Source: Streptomyces djakartensis (GTDB lineage: Bacteria; Actinomycetota; Actinomycetes; Streptomycetales; Streptomycetaceae). Taken from it: a stretch of 64,000 nucleotides of DNA. The stretch spans positions 123,791 to 187,790 of the forward strand of contig NZ_BMWE01000014.1 of the NCBI RefSeq assembly GCF_014651075.1. The letters run 5' to 3'. Of the stretch, positions 8,781 through 18,740 are shown piece by piece; position 1 is the stretch's first letter, and every line of letters begins with the position of its first letter. Both the position numbers and the translations under genes were made by a program. Under the pieces are notes generated by a model. The model was not told where the DNA came from. It worked only from the letters and a program-made list of their open reading frames with translations, and ran no database searches.

Positions 8781-9181
8781 CCGAGCACCAGTCTGTCCGC
8801 CATCTCGGCCAGCCGGATGCGGGCCAGGGCGAGGTTGCCCTCGGCGCGGTCGAGCCATAAGTGCACGAAGACGGTGCTGTCGAAGGTGGTGCTGACGAAC
8901 CTGAGCAGGTGGTACGAGTCCGTGTTCGTGACGATCAGGTCCTGCACGGGTGGTTCCTTGCCGGACGACCCGCCCGGGTCGCCGCCGACCGCGGCGAGGG
9001 CGCCGCTCTCCGTGGCGAGACGGGCGAGTTCGGCGGTCTCGGCGGCCGTCGCCTCCACGTCTCCCCCCGGTGCGTCACCCACGGCGCCCAGGGCAAGACC
9101 GCTGATCCAGTCGACCACCGACGCCCCTCGCGCGCCGGGCAACCGCATGGCTTCCAGCAGACTCTCGTCGATTCCGGGCAC
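8777..9181 (-). CDS. Roadblock/LC7-like protein, first gene of the four-gene operon
   Basis: 134 residues from GTG 9181, chosen because AGGGGGAGGGG lies just upstream; a longer in-frame reading to 9346 begins with non-protein-like Arg/Ser sequence. Features match the 6967-7341 protein: SVVDWISGLALGAVGD near the N-terminus and HLLRFVSTTFDSTVFVHLWL plus LDRAEGNLALARIRL at the C-terminus. A Gly/Ala-rich insertion (GDPGGSSGKEP) separates them. Its end overlaps the DUF4388-like gene by 4 bp, so both are likely made together. No GTPase, histidine kinase or DUF742 gene of a classical conservon is beside it. Confidence 0.75.
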   Translation of the reverse strand: MPGIDESLLEAMRLPGARGASVVDWISGLALGAVGDAPGGDVEATAAETAELARLATESGALAAVGGDPGGSSGKEPPVQDLIVTNTDSYHLLRFVSTTFDSTVFVHLWLDRAEGNLALARIRLAEMADRLVLG

Positions 9182-9260
9182 GCCGAATCCCCTCCCCCTG
9201 CACGGCCGTTCCCGCGAACGTGAGCACGACACTACGGTGTGTGCTTGGCCCAGGTGAACG

Positions 9261-9278
9261 CTTTGGCATTTTCCAAAG
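9261..9278. promoter_or_regulatory. Inverted repeat upstream of the roadblock operon
   Basis: CTTTGG and CCAAAG arms separated by six bases (CATTTT), centred about 88 bp upstream of the operon start at 9181. The A/T-rich core stands out in this GC-rich region. Candidate operator; no regulator is identified. Confidence 0.35.
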
Positions 9279-9773
9279 GAATGTGCAGCGGAGCGGGCAG
9301 GGGTGCGACGTGATCGATCCGAAGCGAACAGGACCTGTCCCGCCAAGCTGCGGGACTCTCGAATCGCGCTCCGACCAGCGCCTTAGCCGATGCTGTCGGC
9401 CGACCCCGGGCAGCCGGGTATCACGTCGGCCGCGACGCAGACTTCGGGGCCCGGACCCGCCGCTGCCCCAAAGCCCCGTGCCACGGCCCGATGCCCGCAC
9501 TCACCCCCGACGCCATCCGCACACTCACCGAACCCCTGTCCGGCCTCACGCGAGTCCGGCGACCGGCCGTCTGGCACGTCAGACCCGTAAGCCCAGCCGC
9601 GCACAGGTACCCAGCCCGCGCATCCGGCCCGTCTACGTCGACGAGCGGGCCCCGCCCACCTCTTCGGTTTCTCTGCCTCCTGCTGGCACGCCGGGTCATA
9701 GCCGGCGAGCACCGGTCCGCAGTGAAGCATCCACTGGCCGGGGTTGTCGGCGTCAAAGATTGGGAGATACCGC
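9279..9773. other. Spacer of about 500 bp without a recognisable gene
   Basis: Several open frames cross this stretch on both strands, but their translations are dominated by Pro, Arg, Ser and Thr and none has a clear ribosome-binding site or recognisable motif. It may be decayed sequence or a long 5' region; nothing specific is seen. Confidence 0.5.
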
Positions 9774-10637
9774 TCAGTGGGCGCCGCTCGTGTCGACGGC
9801 GAGGCGCTTCGTGAACGCGTTGCCGCCGTCCTTCGACTCGTACACCCCGGCCGGGGTGGCTGCCAGGACGTGCTCGACGTCGACCGCGGTGAGCGCCTGG
9901 GGCTGGCCGCCCGGCACGGTGGCGGCCTTCTTCCAGGTCCTGCCGCCGTCGCTGCTGCGGTGTACGCCGCCGGAGGTGTCGATGCCGTACAAGGCGTCCT
10001 TCGCCGCCCAGGAGAGGAAGGCCCTCACGGGCTTCTCACCCTTGGCGAAGGTGCTGCCACCATCGGCGCTCCGGGCTGCGCCGTCTGCGGTGGTGGCGAG
10101 CACGATGTCGGGTTCCTGCGGGCTGACCGCGATGTCGATGGCCTCCACCCGCGCGCCGTCCTTCCAGGAGACGCCGTCCTCGGTCGTGCGCACCAGACCG
10201 TTGGTGGAGTCGTAGCCGTAGACCGTGCCGTGGGCGAAGTCCAGGGCGTGGAAGTCGGACTCGCCGGACAAGGACAGGGACTTCCAGGTCTTGCCCGCGT
10301 CGGTGCTCTTGATGAGCCCCTTGTTGCCGCCGGAGGCCGGGTGGCCGCTGGCGTAGAAGGTCTTCGCCCCGGACACGGTGAAGCCCATGAAGTCGTCCTT
10401 GCTGTTTCCGACCAGCTCCGGCTCCCCCTCGGCGTCGGGGGTGTAGACGCCTTCGTGGGTGGCGACGTACAGGCGCTGGTCGGCGGGGTCCAGACCGAGA
10501 CCGTGGATGTGGCTCACGGTCCTCCCGGACGCGGTGGGGCCGGTGGAGTCCGAGTGGTCTCCACTGCCGGAGCAGGCAGCCAGGGAGAGTGTGAGAGCCA
10601 GGGCCGTGGCTGCCATGGCGGCAAAACGCTTGTTCAT
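9774..10637 (-). CDS. F510_1955-type lipoprotein with BNR/sialidase-like repeats
   Basis: 287 residues from ATG 10637 (GAGGAA upstream). An N-terminal lipobox signal (LTLSLAACSGSG; lipid Cys expected near residue 22) places it on the outer face of the membrane. The rest is a seven-bladed-propeller-like chain: HIHGLGLDPADQRLYVATHE, then repeated BNR/Asp-box turns such as STDAGKTWKSL, SADGGSTF and SSDGGRTWKK. The F510_1955 family is named after a glycosylhydrolase-like group of unproven activity, and no catalytic assignment is made here. It is next to, but separated by a terminator from, the DUF305 lipoprotein gene. Confidence 0.85.
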   Translation of the reverse strand: MNKRFAAMAATALALTLSLAACSGSGDHSDSTGPTASGRTVSHIHGLGLDPADQRLYVATHEGVYTPDAEGEPELVGNSKDDFMGFTVSGAKTFYASGHPASGGNKGLIKSTDAGKTWKSLSLSGESDFHALDFAHGTVYGYDSTNGLVRTTEDGVSWKDGARVEAIDIAVSPQEPDIVLATTADGAARSADGGSTFAKGEKPVRAFLSWAAKDALYGIDTSGGVHRSSDGGRTWKKAATVPGGQPQALTAVDVEHVLAATPAGVYESKDGGNAFTKRLAVDTSGAH

Positions 10638-10705
10638 GATTCCTCGCGGGCGTGCGGGCACACCGCAGCGGCGACGGCCGATCGCGGTGACGGTGGCAAA
10701 GGGGA

Positions 10706-10753
10706 CGACCGCCCGGGCTCCTCGGGCGCGCGCCGTGGAGCCCTGGGCGGTCG
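10706..10753 (-). terminator. Terminator after the DUF305 gene
   Basis: A 16-base arm (10706-10721) pairs with 10737-10753 with one bulged T, loop 15 bases. It lies 15 bases past the stop of the leftward DUF305 gene and before the BNR lipoprotein gene. Confidence 0.75.
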
Positions 10754-10768
10754 GTGGGTGGATGTGGA

Positions 10769-11449
10769 TCAGAGCCGGTCGAGGATCTTCTCGAGCTTCG
10801 CGACCTCGGCGGACTGGGTCTTCACGACATCGGCGGCGAGCTTCTTGGCCGTGGCGTTGCGGCCGTTCTTCTGCTCGCCCTCCGCCATGGTGATCGCGCC
10901 CTCGTGGTGGTCGATCATCATCTCCGCGAACATCCGGTCGAACTCGGTGCCCTTGGCGGCCTGGAGCTTCTTCATGTCACCCTCGGACATCATCCCGGAC
11001 ATCCCGGCCCCGTGGTCCACGCCGCCGGACCCGTGGTCCATGCCCGGCATGCCCTCCTCGGCGGACTCCGGCTTGCCCCAGGCCTTCAGCCAGGACCTCA
11101 TGGTCCGGATCTCGGGATCCTGTGCCTTCTCGATGTCCGCGACCAGGGCCTTGACCTCCGCGTCCGAGGCCCGGCCGTCCGCGAGCTCGGACATCTCCAG
11201 GGCCTGCTCGTGGTGCGGGATCATCATCTGCGCGAACATGACGTCCGCGTCGTTGAACGCACCGGGCGCCGGGTTGTCGGCCGCCGTGGGCGTGGACGTG
11301 GCGGAGGCGGAGCTGCCGCTCCCGTGGTCCATGCCCTCCATGTCGTCCCCGCCGCAGGCGGCGAGCAGCAGCCCGCCCGCGGCGACGGTGCTGACGATCG
11401 TCATACGGCGACGAAGGCGACGATTCAGGGCAGGGTTGTGTGCGGTCAT
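10769..11449 (-). CDS. DUF305 lipoprotein, His/Met-rich
   Basis: 226 residues from ATG 11449 (GCGAGG upstream). Lipobox LLLAACGGDD gives a membrane-anchored exported protein. Two DUF305 half-repeats each carry a paired-His helix: MFAQMMIPHHEQALEMSE and MFAEMMIDHHEGAITMAEGE. Between and before them are Met/His clusters (DMEGMDHGSG, MPGMDHGSGGVDHG). DUF305 proteins are ferritin-like helical exported proteins often found with copper-handling genes. The paired HH and Met/His motifs suggest metal binding (inference). A DUF6153 membrane protein gene lies upstream on the same strand. Confidence 0.88.
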   Translation of the reverse strand: MTAHNPALNRRLRRRMTIVSTVAAGGLLLAACGGDDMEGMDHGSGSSASATSTPTAADNPAPGAFNDADVMFAQMMIPHHEQALEMSELADGRASDAEVKALVADIEKAQDPEIRTMRSWLKAWGKPESAEEGMPGMDHGSGGVDHGAGMSGMMSEGDMKKLQAAKGTEFDRMFAEMMIDHHEGAITMAEGEQKNGRNATAKKLAADVVKTQSAEVAKLEKILDRL

Positions 11450-11505
11450 GTGTGTCGAACCTCGCTTGATCGGTTCTGCGGTGAATGTGGCGGTACACGC
11501 GGTGT

Positions 11506-11528
11506 GCGCGGGCATGCGAAGCCCGCGC
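11506..11528 (-). terminator. Possible terminator after the DUF6153 gene
   Basis: GCGCGGGC (11506-11513) pairs perfectly with GCCCGCGC (11521-11528) around a 7-base loop, 13 bases beyond the stop of the leftward gene at 11541. Confidence 0.5.
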
Positions 11529-11540
11529 CGCGGGTCCGGC

Positions 11541-12014
11541 CTATATCCGCAGGACTGACAGCTGAGCGAGGAGAGGTCTGGGCGGTGGCTGGAGGGGACG
11601 CAGCACGGCCATCGCTCGGGCGAGCAGGGCCGTCAGCCGCTCCATACGGCGAGCCGCCGCGCCCAGGAACAGCCACAGCAGCCATCCGGTGAGCACCGCA
11701 ACGCATACGGACAGCACGTCCATGCCCGGCAAGGGCCCGTCCGCGGTCGGTTCGGTCGGTGCGACCGCCCCATAGTCCGCCATTGCCACGGGGTCTGTGG
11801 GGATCCGGGTCTCGGCAGCCCCCGGAGCCGTCTCGCCCTGGTGCGTGCCGGCGACCGTATGGGGTGCGCCGCCTGTGCCTGAGCCGGACGAGTGCTCGGG
11901 ATGACCCATCGTGTGCATGGCGAACACGCCGAAGGTGAGCGCGGCGACCAGCAGGAGGTACCCGAGGGCCCCTCCCACACGCAGCCGACTGCTCACACGC
12001 AACATGCCGGACAT
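11541..12014 (-). CDS. DUF6153 family membrane protein
   Basis: 157 residues from ATG 12014 (ATG 12005 is equally possible; neither has a strong ribosome-binding site). An N-terminal membrane segment (GYLLLVAALTFGVFAMHTMG) ends in the His-bearing motif typical of this actinobacterial family. A polar His-containing middle follows, then a second membrane segment (VLSVCVAVLTGWLLWLFLGA) and a basic tail. Function unknown. The downstream DUF305 lipoprotein on the same strand suggests a shared envelope or metal-related role (context only). Confidence 0.7.
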   Translation of the reverse strand: MSGMLRVSSRLRVGGALGYLLLVAALTFGVFAMHTMGHPEHSSGSGTGGAPHTVAGTHQGETAPGAAETRIPTDPVAMADYGAVAPTEPTADGPLPGMDVLSVCVAVLTGWLLWLFLGAAARRMERLTALLARAMAVLRPLQPPPRPLLAQLSVLRI

Positions 12015-12123
12015 GCTACTGAGTCGATCCCCGGAACGGCGCCGCGACCCGATCGCGCCCCGCCCCCAAACCGGCCCTCGAAGGCAGGGGGTGCCTCGAA
12101 AGGCCGAAGAACCACCTTGTCCT

Positions 12124-13550
12124 TCACCGCGCGAGCGGTCCGCCGAGCAGGTCCAGGACGGTCCCGCCGAGCAGCCCGAGCAGGACGGATCCGGTGGCTG
12201 TCCCGTAGGCGACGACCGCGGCTGATCTTGACATCGCGCCCGGATCACCCGCGCGCCCGCGCGAGAGAAACGCCGGGGCGATCCAGCGCAGGTAGTAGAA
12301 GAGGGAGGCCACCGTGTTCACGGCCGCGACGACCGCGAGCCATGCGTAGCCGCCGTCGAAGGCGGCGCTGAAGGCTTCCAGCTTGCCGAGGAAGACGGCG
12401 GTCGGGGGCGTGCCCACCAGGCCCAGCAGGCAGACGACGAGTGAGGCCAGCAGGGCCGGGTGCGCCCGCGCCAGGCCGCGATAATCGTCGATGGTGTGAG
12501 CGCCGGGGAGTGCGCAGATGACGGCGAAGGCGCCGAGGTTCGTCAGCGCGTACCCGGCCAGGTAGTACAGCAGCGCCTCCTGGTCGAGGCCGGTGCGTCC
12601 GGCGACGGCAACCGGAAGCAGGAGATAGCCGACCTGGCTGATGGTCGAGTACGCGAGCAGCCGCTTGACGTCCTGCTGGAAGAAGGCCGCCAGGTTGCCC
12701 AATGTCATCGAGGCCACCGAGAACACCGCCACCAGGTCGGCCCACTGCGGGTCGGCGTCCACGAGCGGCACGGCGGCGAGCCGATGGAACGCCGCCAGCG
12801 CGCCGACCTTGGGGATGGTGGTGAGGAAGGCGGCGACCGGTGCCGAGCTGCCCTGAACCGCGTCCGGTACCCAGAAGTGGCCGGGCACGGCTCCGGCCTT
12901 GAACAGGACACCGGCGAGCAGGGCGAGCGTGCCGGTCGCGACCAGCCCCGGGGGTGCCTCCGTGAGTCCGGTGCGCAGCATCGGGTACGACGTGGCGCGA
13001 CCGGCGGCGAGGAGGACGGTGATGCCGACGAGCATCACGACGCCGAGAAGGGCACCCACGACGTAGAACTTCAAGGTCGCCTCGGTTCCGGGGCCGTCCT
13101 TGCGGAACCCTGCGAGCGCGTAGGCGGGCACGCTGGCCAGCAGGTAGCCGGCGGCGAGGAGGAGCAGGTCCTGGGCCCCGGCCATCGTCAGGGCGCCCGC
13201 GGAGGCGAGCTGGAGCAGGACGTGGAACTCCGTCTCGCGTGGGTCGGCGTGCAGGCGCGGCATGGCGAGCGCGAGGACCAGCAGCGTGGCGCCGAGGATG
13301 ACGATCCGGCTGGTGGCGGTGAGCGTGTCCAGGGCGAAGGACTCCCCGAAAGCCGTCTCCTCGGGACCGGCTGCGGCGATCGCGGCGGCCACGATCCCCG
13401 CGGTGCAGGCCACTGCCGCCAGGGCTCCGGTCAGCCACTGCCGGCGGCGCGGAAGCCAGCCTCCGAGCAGCAGACCGAGCACGGCGGACGCGGCGAGCAG
13501 GACCTCGGGCAGGAGGTCCAGGGGATTCTCGTTCATCCCGGTCATCTCGC

Positions 13551-13554
<4 letters not shown>
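12124..13554 (-). CDS. nuoN: NADH-quinone oxidoreductase subunit N-like
   Basis: 476 residues, start ATG 13554 overlapping the nuoM stop by 4 bp. Polytopic Mrp-antiporter-type subunit with about 14 membrane segments. Family landmarks include LLLLAAGYLLASVPAYALAG, FKAGAVPGHFWVPDAVQGSS (Lys and His of the proton channel) and VKRLLAYSTISQVGYLLLP. Last gene of the operon. In complex I this subunit carries one proton channel of the membrane arm. No genuine NuoC-G or NuoI gene lies in the window. Confidence 0.9.
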
Positions 13555-15064
<1,510 letters not shown>

Positions 15065-15068
<4 letters not shown>

Positions 15069-16915
15069 CTCACGAGGACGAGGACGACGGCGAGGACGGT
15101 GAAGGCGGTGACCGCCTGGGCGAGGTACTGGTGCAGTTGCCCGGTCTGCGGCCGGCGCGCCAGGCGGCCGAGCACGCGGGCACCGCCCGCCACGGCCTCC
15201 ACGGCGCCGTCGACGAGCCGCTCCGCCTGAGCGTCGGTCCACTGGGCCAGCCGCACCGATCCGCGGGCGGTGTCCTCGACGGCGCGGTCCAGCACCCGGT
15301 CGTCGAAGGCCGCCAGGGCGTCGGCGAGGCGCAGTACCGGACGTACGAGGAACGTGCGCGCGGCGGTCTCCAGGCGAAGCCATTCCACCGCCGGCGCGGT
15401 GATCCGGCCGGGGAGGCTGAGGAGTCGAGGACCACGAATCCAGATGACGGCCGAGACGGCGACCGCGAGCGCGCCGGACAGGGCGAACTCCCATGCATAT
15501 GGGGCCGGTTGCTCCTCGCCGCCGAGCACCCGCTCCACCGCGTCGCGTACGGGCGGGAAGGACGTGACCGTCAGGGCGGCGCAGGCGACGGCCAGGGTCA
15601 CGAGCGGCAGCCGGGTCGCGTACGGCAGCGGGTCCTCATGTTCGTCCGGTACGGGAGCGGGCCGCCAGACGAACCAGAGGGCCTTGGTGCTGTAGATGGC
15701 GGAGATCGCCGCGCCGGCCAGCCCGACGAGGTACAGCGCCGTGCTGTCCTCGCGGGCGCCGGCGAGGAGTACGTCCTTCGCCGCCCACAGGGCCAGGGGC
15801 GGGACTCCGGCCAGAGCCAAGGCCGCGACGCTGAAGGTGATCCCGGCCGTACGGTGCCACCGGGCCGCGCCCCGCAGGGCGGGCAGCGCCTTGGTGCCGA
15901 GGGCCGTCAGCCAGGCCCCCGCGACGAGGAAGGCGAGGCTCTTCGCCGCGGCGTGGGCGATGAGTTGCAGGGTCCCTCCGGTGACCGCACCGGCTCCGGC
16001 GGCGAGCACCATGAAGCCGATCTGTGCGCAGGTCGAGGCGGCGAGCAGCTGTTTGAGGTCGGTCTGCGCGACGGCGACCAGGCCGAGCGCCACCGCCGTC
16101 ACCGCGCCCGTCCACGCCACCACGGGTCCGCCCCAGCCGGACCGCGCGAGCAGCGGTTCCAGCCGCAGCAGCAGATACGCGCCGGCCACCACCATGGTCG
16201 CCGAGTGCAGCAGCGCGGAGACCGGACTCGGACCCTGCATGGCCCGAGACAGCCAGAAGCTGAACGGTAGTTGGGCCGACTTGCCGAAGGCGGCCGCGAT
16301 GACGCCGGCGGTGATGACCGCCGACCACGCGCCGGTCGCGTCCGGGAGCTCGTCAAGTGCGAGGGAGCCGACCTGCCCGCTCGCCAGCGCCGCCCCGGCG
16401 GCGAGATAGAGGCCGAGGTCCGCGGCGCGGGTGGTGAGGAAGGCCTTGCTTGCGGCGTCGGCGCGCTCGGGGTCGTGCCACCAGTAGCCGATCAGGGCCC
16501 AGGAGGTGGCACCCATCACTTCCCACGCCATCAGCAGGAGCGGCAGTGTGGTCGCGGTGACCGTCGTCAGCATCGCGCCGCTGAACAGCAGCATCAGCCC
16601 GAAGAACCGGGCACGCGCCTCGCCCGGTCCGATGTCCGCGACGCTGAACAGGAGGACGGCCGCGGTCACCGCCGTGACGGTCACGACCATGAGGCCCGAC
16701 AGCCCGTCGACCGCGAGCCCGGCGGGAAGCCCTTCGAGCAGCGGCGCCTCGGCCCGAGGATGCTCGAACGCCACCGCGACGGCGAGGCCGAGGGCGGCGA
16801 TCGTCGTGCCGACGGCGACAGCGGGGGCGTACCGGTCCGCCGGTCGGCCGACGACCGCGAGCAGCGTCCCCACGGTCAGGGGCAGCGCGACGAGCACCCA
16901 CAGCAGCGCCCTCAC
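15065..16915 (-). CDS. nuoL: NADH-quinone oxidoreductase subunit L-like
   Basis: 616 residues, start ATG 16915 overlapping nuoK by 4 bp. Typical NuoL sequence: LPLLLMAWEVMGATSWALIG (channel Glu), AFGKSAQLPFSFWLSRAMQG, PVSALLHSATMVVAGAYLLL and AQTDLKQLLAASTCAQIGFM. Around 610-630 residues is normal for NuoL. Its C-terminal region beyond ~480 (lateral helix area) is Arg/Ala-rich and ends in a last hydrophobic segment (VTAFTVLAVVLVLV). Largest antiporter-like subunit of the membrane arm. Confidence 0.92.
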
Positions 16916-17217
16916 TCCTTCAACTCCGCCGCCATGTCGGTCATGTCGACCTCACGGGCTCGGAACAGCGCGGTGACGACGGCGAAGCCGATGGCCATCT
17001 CCACCGCCATGACCGTGACCGCCAGGACGACCAGGACCTGCCCGTCTGCGGCGGCCGGGGTGATGTAGTGCCAGACGGCCGCCGCGCCGACGATGACGCC
17101 GCCCAGCATCAGTTCCAGTCCCATCATCAGCATCACGATCGACTGCTGGGTGAGCGCGCCGAACAGGCCGACGCTGAACAGCGCGGCAGCGAGCAACAGG
17201 AACAGTTCAAGGCTCAT
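16912..17217 (-). CDS. nuoK: NADH-quinone oxidoreductase subunit K-like
   Basis: 101 residues, the normal NuoK size, from ATG 17217 overlapping nuoJ by 4 bp. Three membrane segments: FLLLAAALFSVGLFGALTQQ, SIVMLMMGLELMLGGVIVGA (conserved membrane Glu) and LVVLAVTVMAVEMAIGFAVV (second conserved Glu). Both membrane glutamates needed for proton transfer in E. coli NuoK have counterparts. Confidence 0.92.
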   Translation of the reverse strand: MSLELFLLLAAALFSVGLFGALTQQSIVMLMMGLELMLGGVIVGAAAVWHYITPAAADGQVLVVLAVTVMAVEMAIGFAVVTALFRAREVDMTDMAAELKE

Positions 17218-17777
17218 CGGCCCATCCCTCCCCGTACCGCGTCGTCGGCGGTCCGCGCCTTCAGGTCGTCGCCGAAGCGGTCGTAGCGGCCCCGACGGGT
17301 GGCCAGGACGACGGTCGCGACGATCGTGGCGAACAGGGCGAGGCCCAGGGTCATCATGGTGAGCATCTGAGGACCCATCAGCGACAGGCCCAGGTCCATG
17401 GTCGGATCGGCCGGCGGTCTGCCGCGCCGGGACGGCCACGGGGCGAGCAGGATCCCAGCGACGAGGACGGCGAAGACGGCCGCGCAGATCGCCGCCGCGC
17501 CCTTCTTGTTGTGGACCATGGTCATCGGCATGAGTCCGGCCGGGTTCATCATGTACATCACCATGAACACGGCCATGATGGCCATCTCGATGGTCATCAT
17601 CAGCACGATCACGACCCCGAGGTAGTCGAGCCCGAGCAACAGCACCTCGCCACCTACGCAGAGCAGTGAGGTCAGCAGCGCGTACGTCGCCCGGGCCATG
17701 GAGTCGAACCGGAACACCATGACTCCGGCGGCCACCGCCGGCAGAGCCAGCCCCCAGAAGATCACGTCATCGAGCAT
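17214..17777 (-). CDS. nuoJ: NADH-quinone oxidoreductase subunit J-like
   Basis: 187 residues, about five membrane segments. NuoJ landmarks: ARATYALLTSLLCVGGEVLL, LDYLGVVIVLMMTIEMAIMA and a Met-rich stretch FMVMYMMNPAGLMPMTM that is unusually rich in methionine for this subunit. A hydrophilic C-terminal tail follows the last helix (ATIVATVVLATRRGRYDR). Starts 18 bp downstream of nuoH and overlaps nuoK. Confidence 0.85.
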   Translation of the reverse strand: MLDDVIFWGLALPAVAAGVMVFRFDSMARATYALLTSLLCVGGEVLLLGLDYLGVVIVLMMTIEMAIMAVFMVMYMMNPAGLMPMTMVHNKKGAAAICAAVFAVLVAGILLAPWPSRRGRPPADPTMDLGLSLMGPQMLTMMTLGLALFATIVATVVLATRRGRYDRFGDDLKARTADDAVRGGMGR

Positions 17778-17795
17778 CGGCGGCGCACCTCCCTC

Positions 17796-18740
17796 TCATC
17801 GGTTCAGCACGACGACCGCCACGAACAGCGCCTGAAGCAGCGTCAGCGGTACCAGCACCATCCAGGCCACCTCCATGTAACGCTCCATCCGCAGCACGGG
17901 CAGTGCCCGACGCCCGGCCACCAGCAGCGCCAAGACGGCGGCGGTCTTGATCAGCGTCCATGCCCAGCCCGGCAGCAACGGCCCGTGTCCGCCGCCGAGG
18001 AACAGCGGCACGCTGAATCCGGCGGTCACCACCAGCAGCAGCCACCGCCCGCCCAGGAACACCAGCCGGTCCACGCCCGCGAGTTCGGCGGACGCACCAC
18101 CGGCGGCGTCTCGCGACACCGGATACTCGAACGGCCCCCAGAAGGCCATCGCGAGCGCACTCAGCAGATAGACGACGAACGCGGCCGGCATCCACACCGC
18201 GAACCACAGGCCGTCCTGTGCCGCGACCACGTCACCCACGCGCAGGGACTCGGCCCCGAGGGCCGCCGTAGTGATCGCGAACATGTGGGGCAGTTCGTAC
18301 GCCAGGCCTTGAGCCAGGAACCGGTACCCACCGATAAGCGACAGCGCCGAGTTCGGCCCCCAGCCCGCCATCCACACCGCTGCCCAGGCCAGCGCCTCCA
18401 TCGCGTTGAACCACACGATGCCGACGGACGGATCGCTCACGGCACGGAAGCCCCAGGGCAGTACGGCCCCTGCGAGCACGGCGGCCACCGGGACCAACAG
18501 CACGCCCAGCCTTCCGAGCAGCCGGTCGGCGGCCCTCGTACGACGAGGCTGCTGGACGAGCAGCCGCAGGGCTTCGCGCAAGGGGGACAGCGCCCGCAGC
18601 CCCGCCTCCCGGACGCTCCCGGCGGGCCCGCGCTCGGCCGACCCGGACAGCACCGCGTCGAACCCGGCCGCGGTCACGGCCGCCACGGCCAAGGCGAGGG
18701 GAAGGACGACGGTCACCCAAAGGGGCTCTGCATCAGGCAT
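17796..18740 (-). CDS. nuoH: NADH-quinone oxidoreductase subunit H-like
   Basis: 314 residues, start ATG 18740, overlapping the upstream fusion-like gene by 8 bp. Eight or so membrane segments. Recognisable NuoH regions are GWGPNSALSLIGGYRFLAQG followed by LAYELPHMF. The Q-site loop that normally reads like E-R-x-P-F-D-L-P-E-A-E is weakly kept here as GPFEYPVSRDAAGGASAELAG, so several conserved acidic residues are lost or shifted. This suggests altered quinone or coupling chemistry (inference). Confidence 0.85.
   Translation of the reverse strand: MPDAEPLWVTVVLPLALAVAAVTAAGFDAVLSGSAERGPAGSVREAGLRALSPLREALRLLVQQPRRTRAADRLLGRLGVLLVPVAAVLAGAVLPWGFRAVSDPSVGIVWFNAMEALAWAAVWMAGWGPNSALSLIGGYRFLAQGLAYELPHMFAITTAALGAESLRVGDVVAAQDGLWFAVWMPAAFVVYLLSALAMAFWGPFEYPVSRDAAGGASAELAGVDRLVFLGGRWLLLVVTAGFSVPLFLGGGHGPLLPGWAWTLIKTAAVLALLVAGRRALPVLRMERYMEVAWMVLVPLTLLQALFVAVVVLNR

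Noticed and set aside
9774..11558. + strand frame of about 600 residues across the BNR and DUF305 genes
   Set aside because: Antisense to two lipoprotein genes with lipoboxes and ribosome-binding sites; crosses a terminator.
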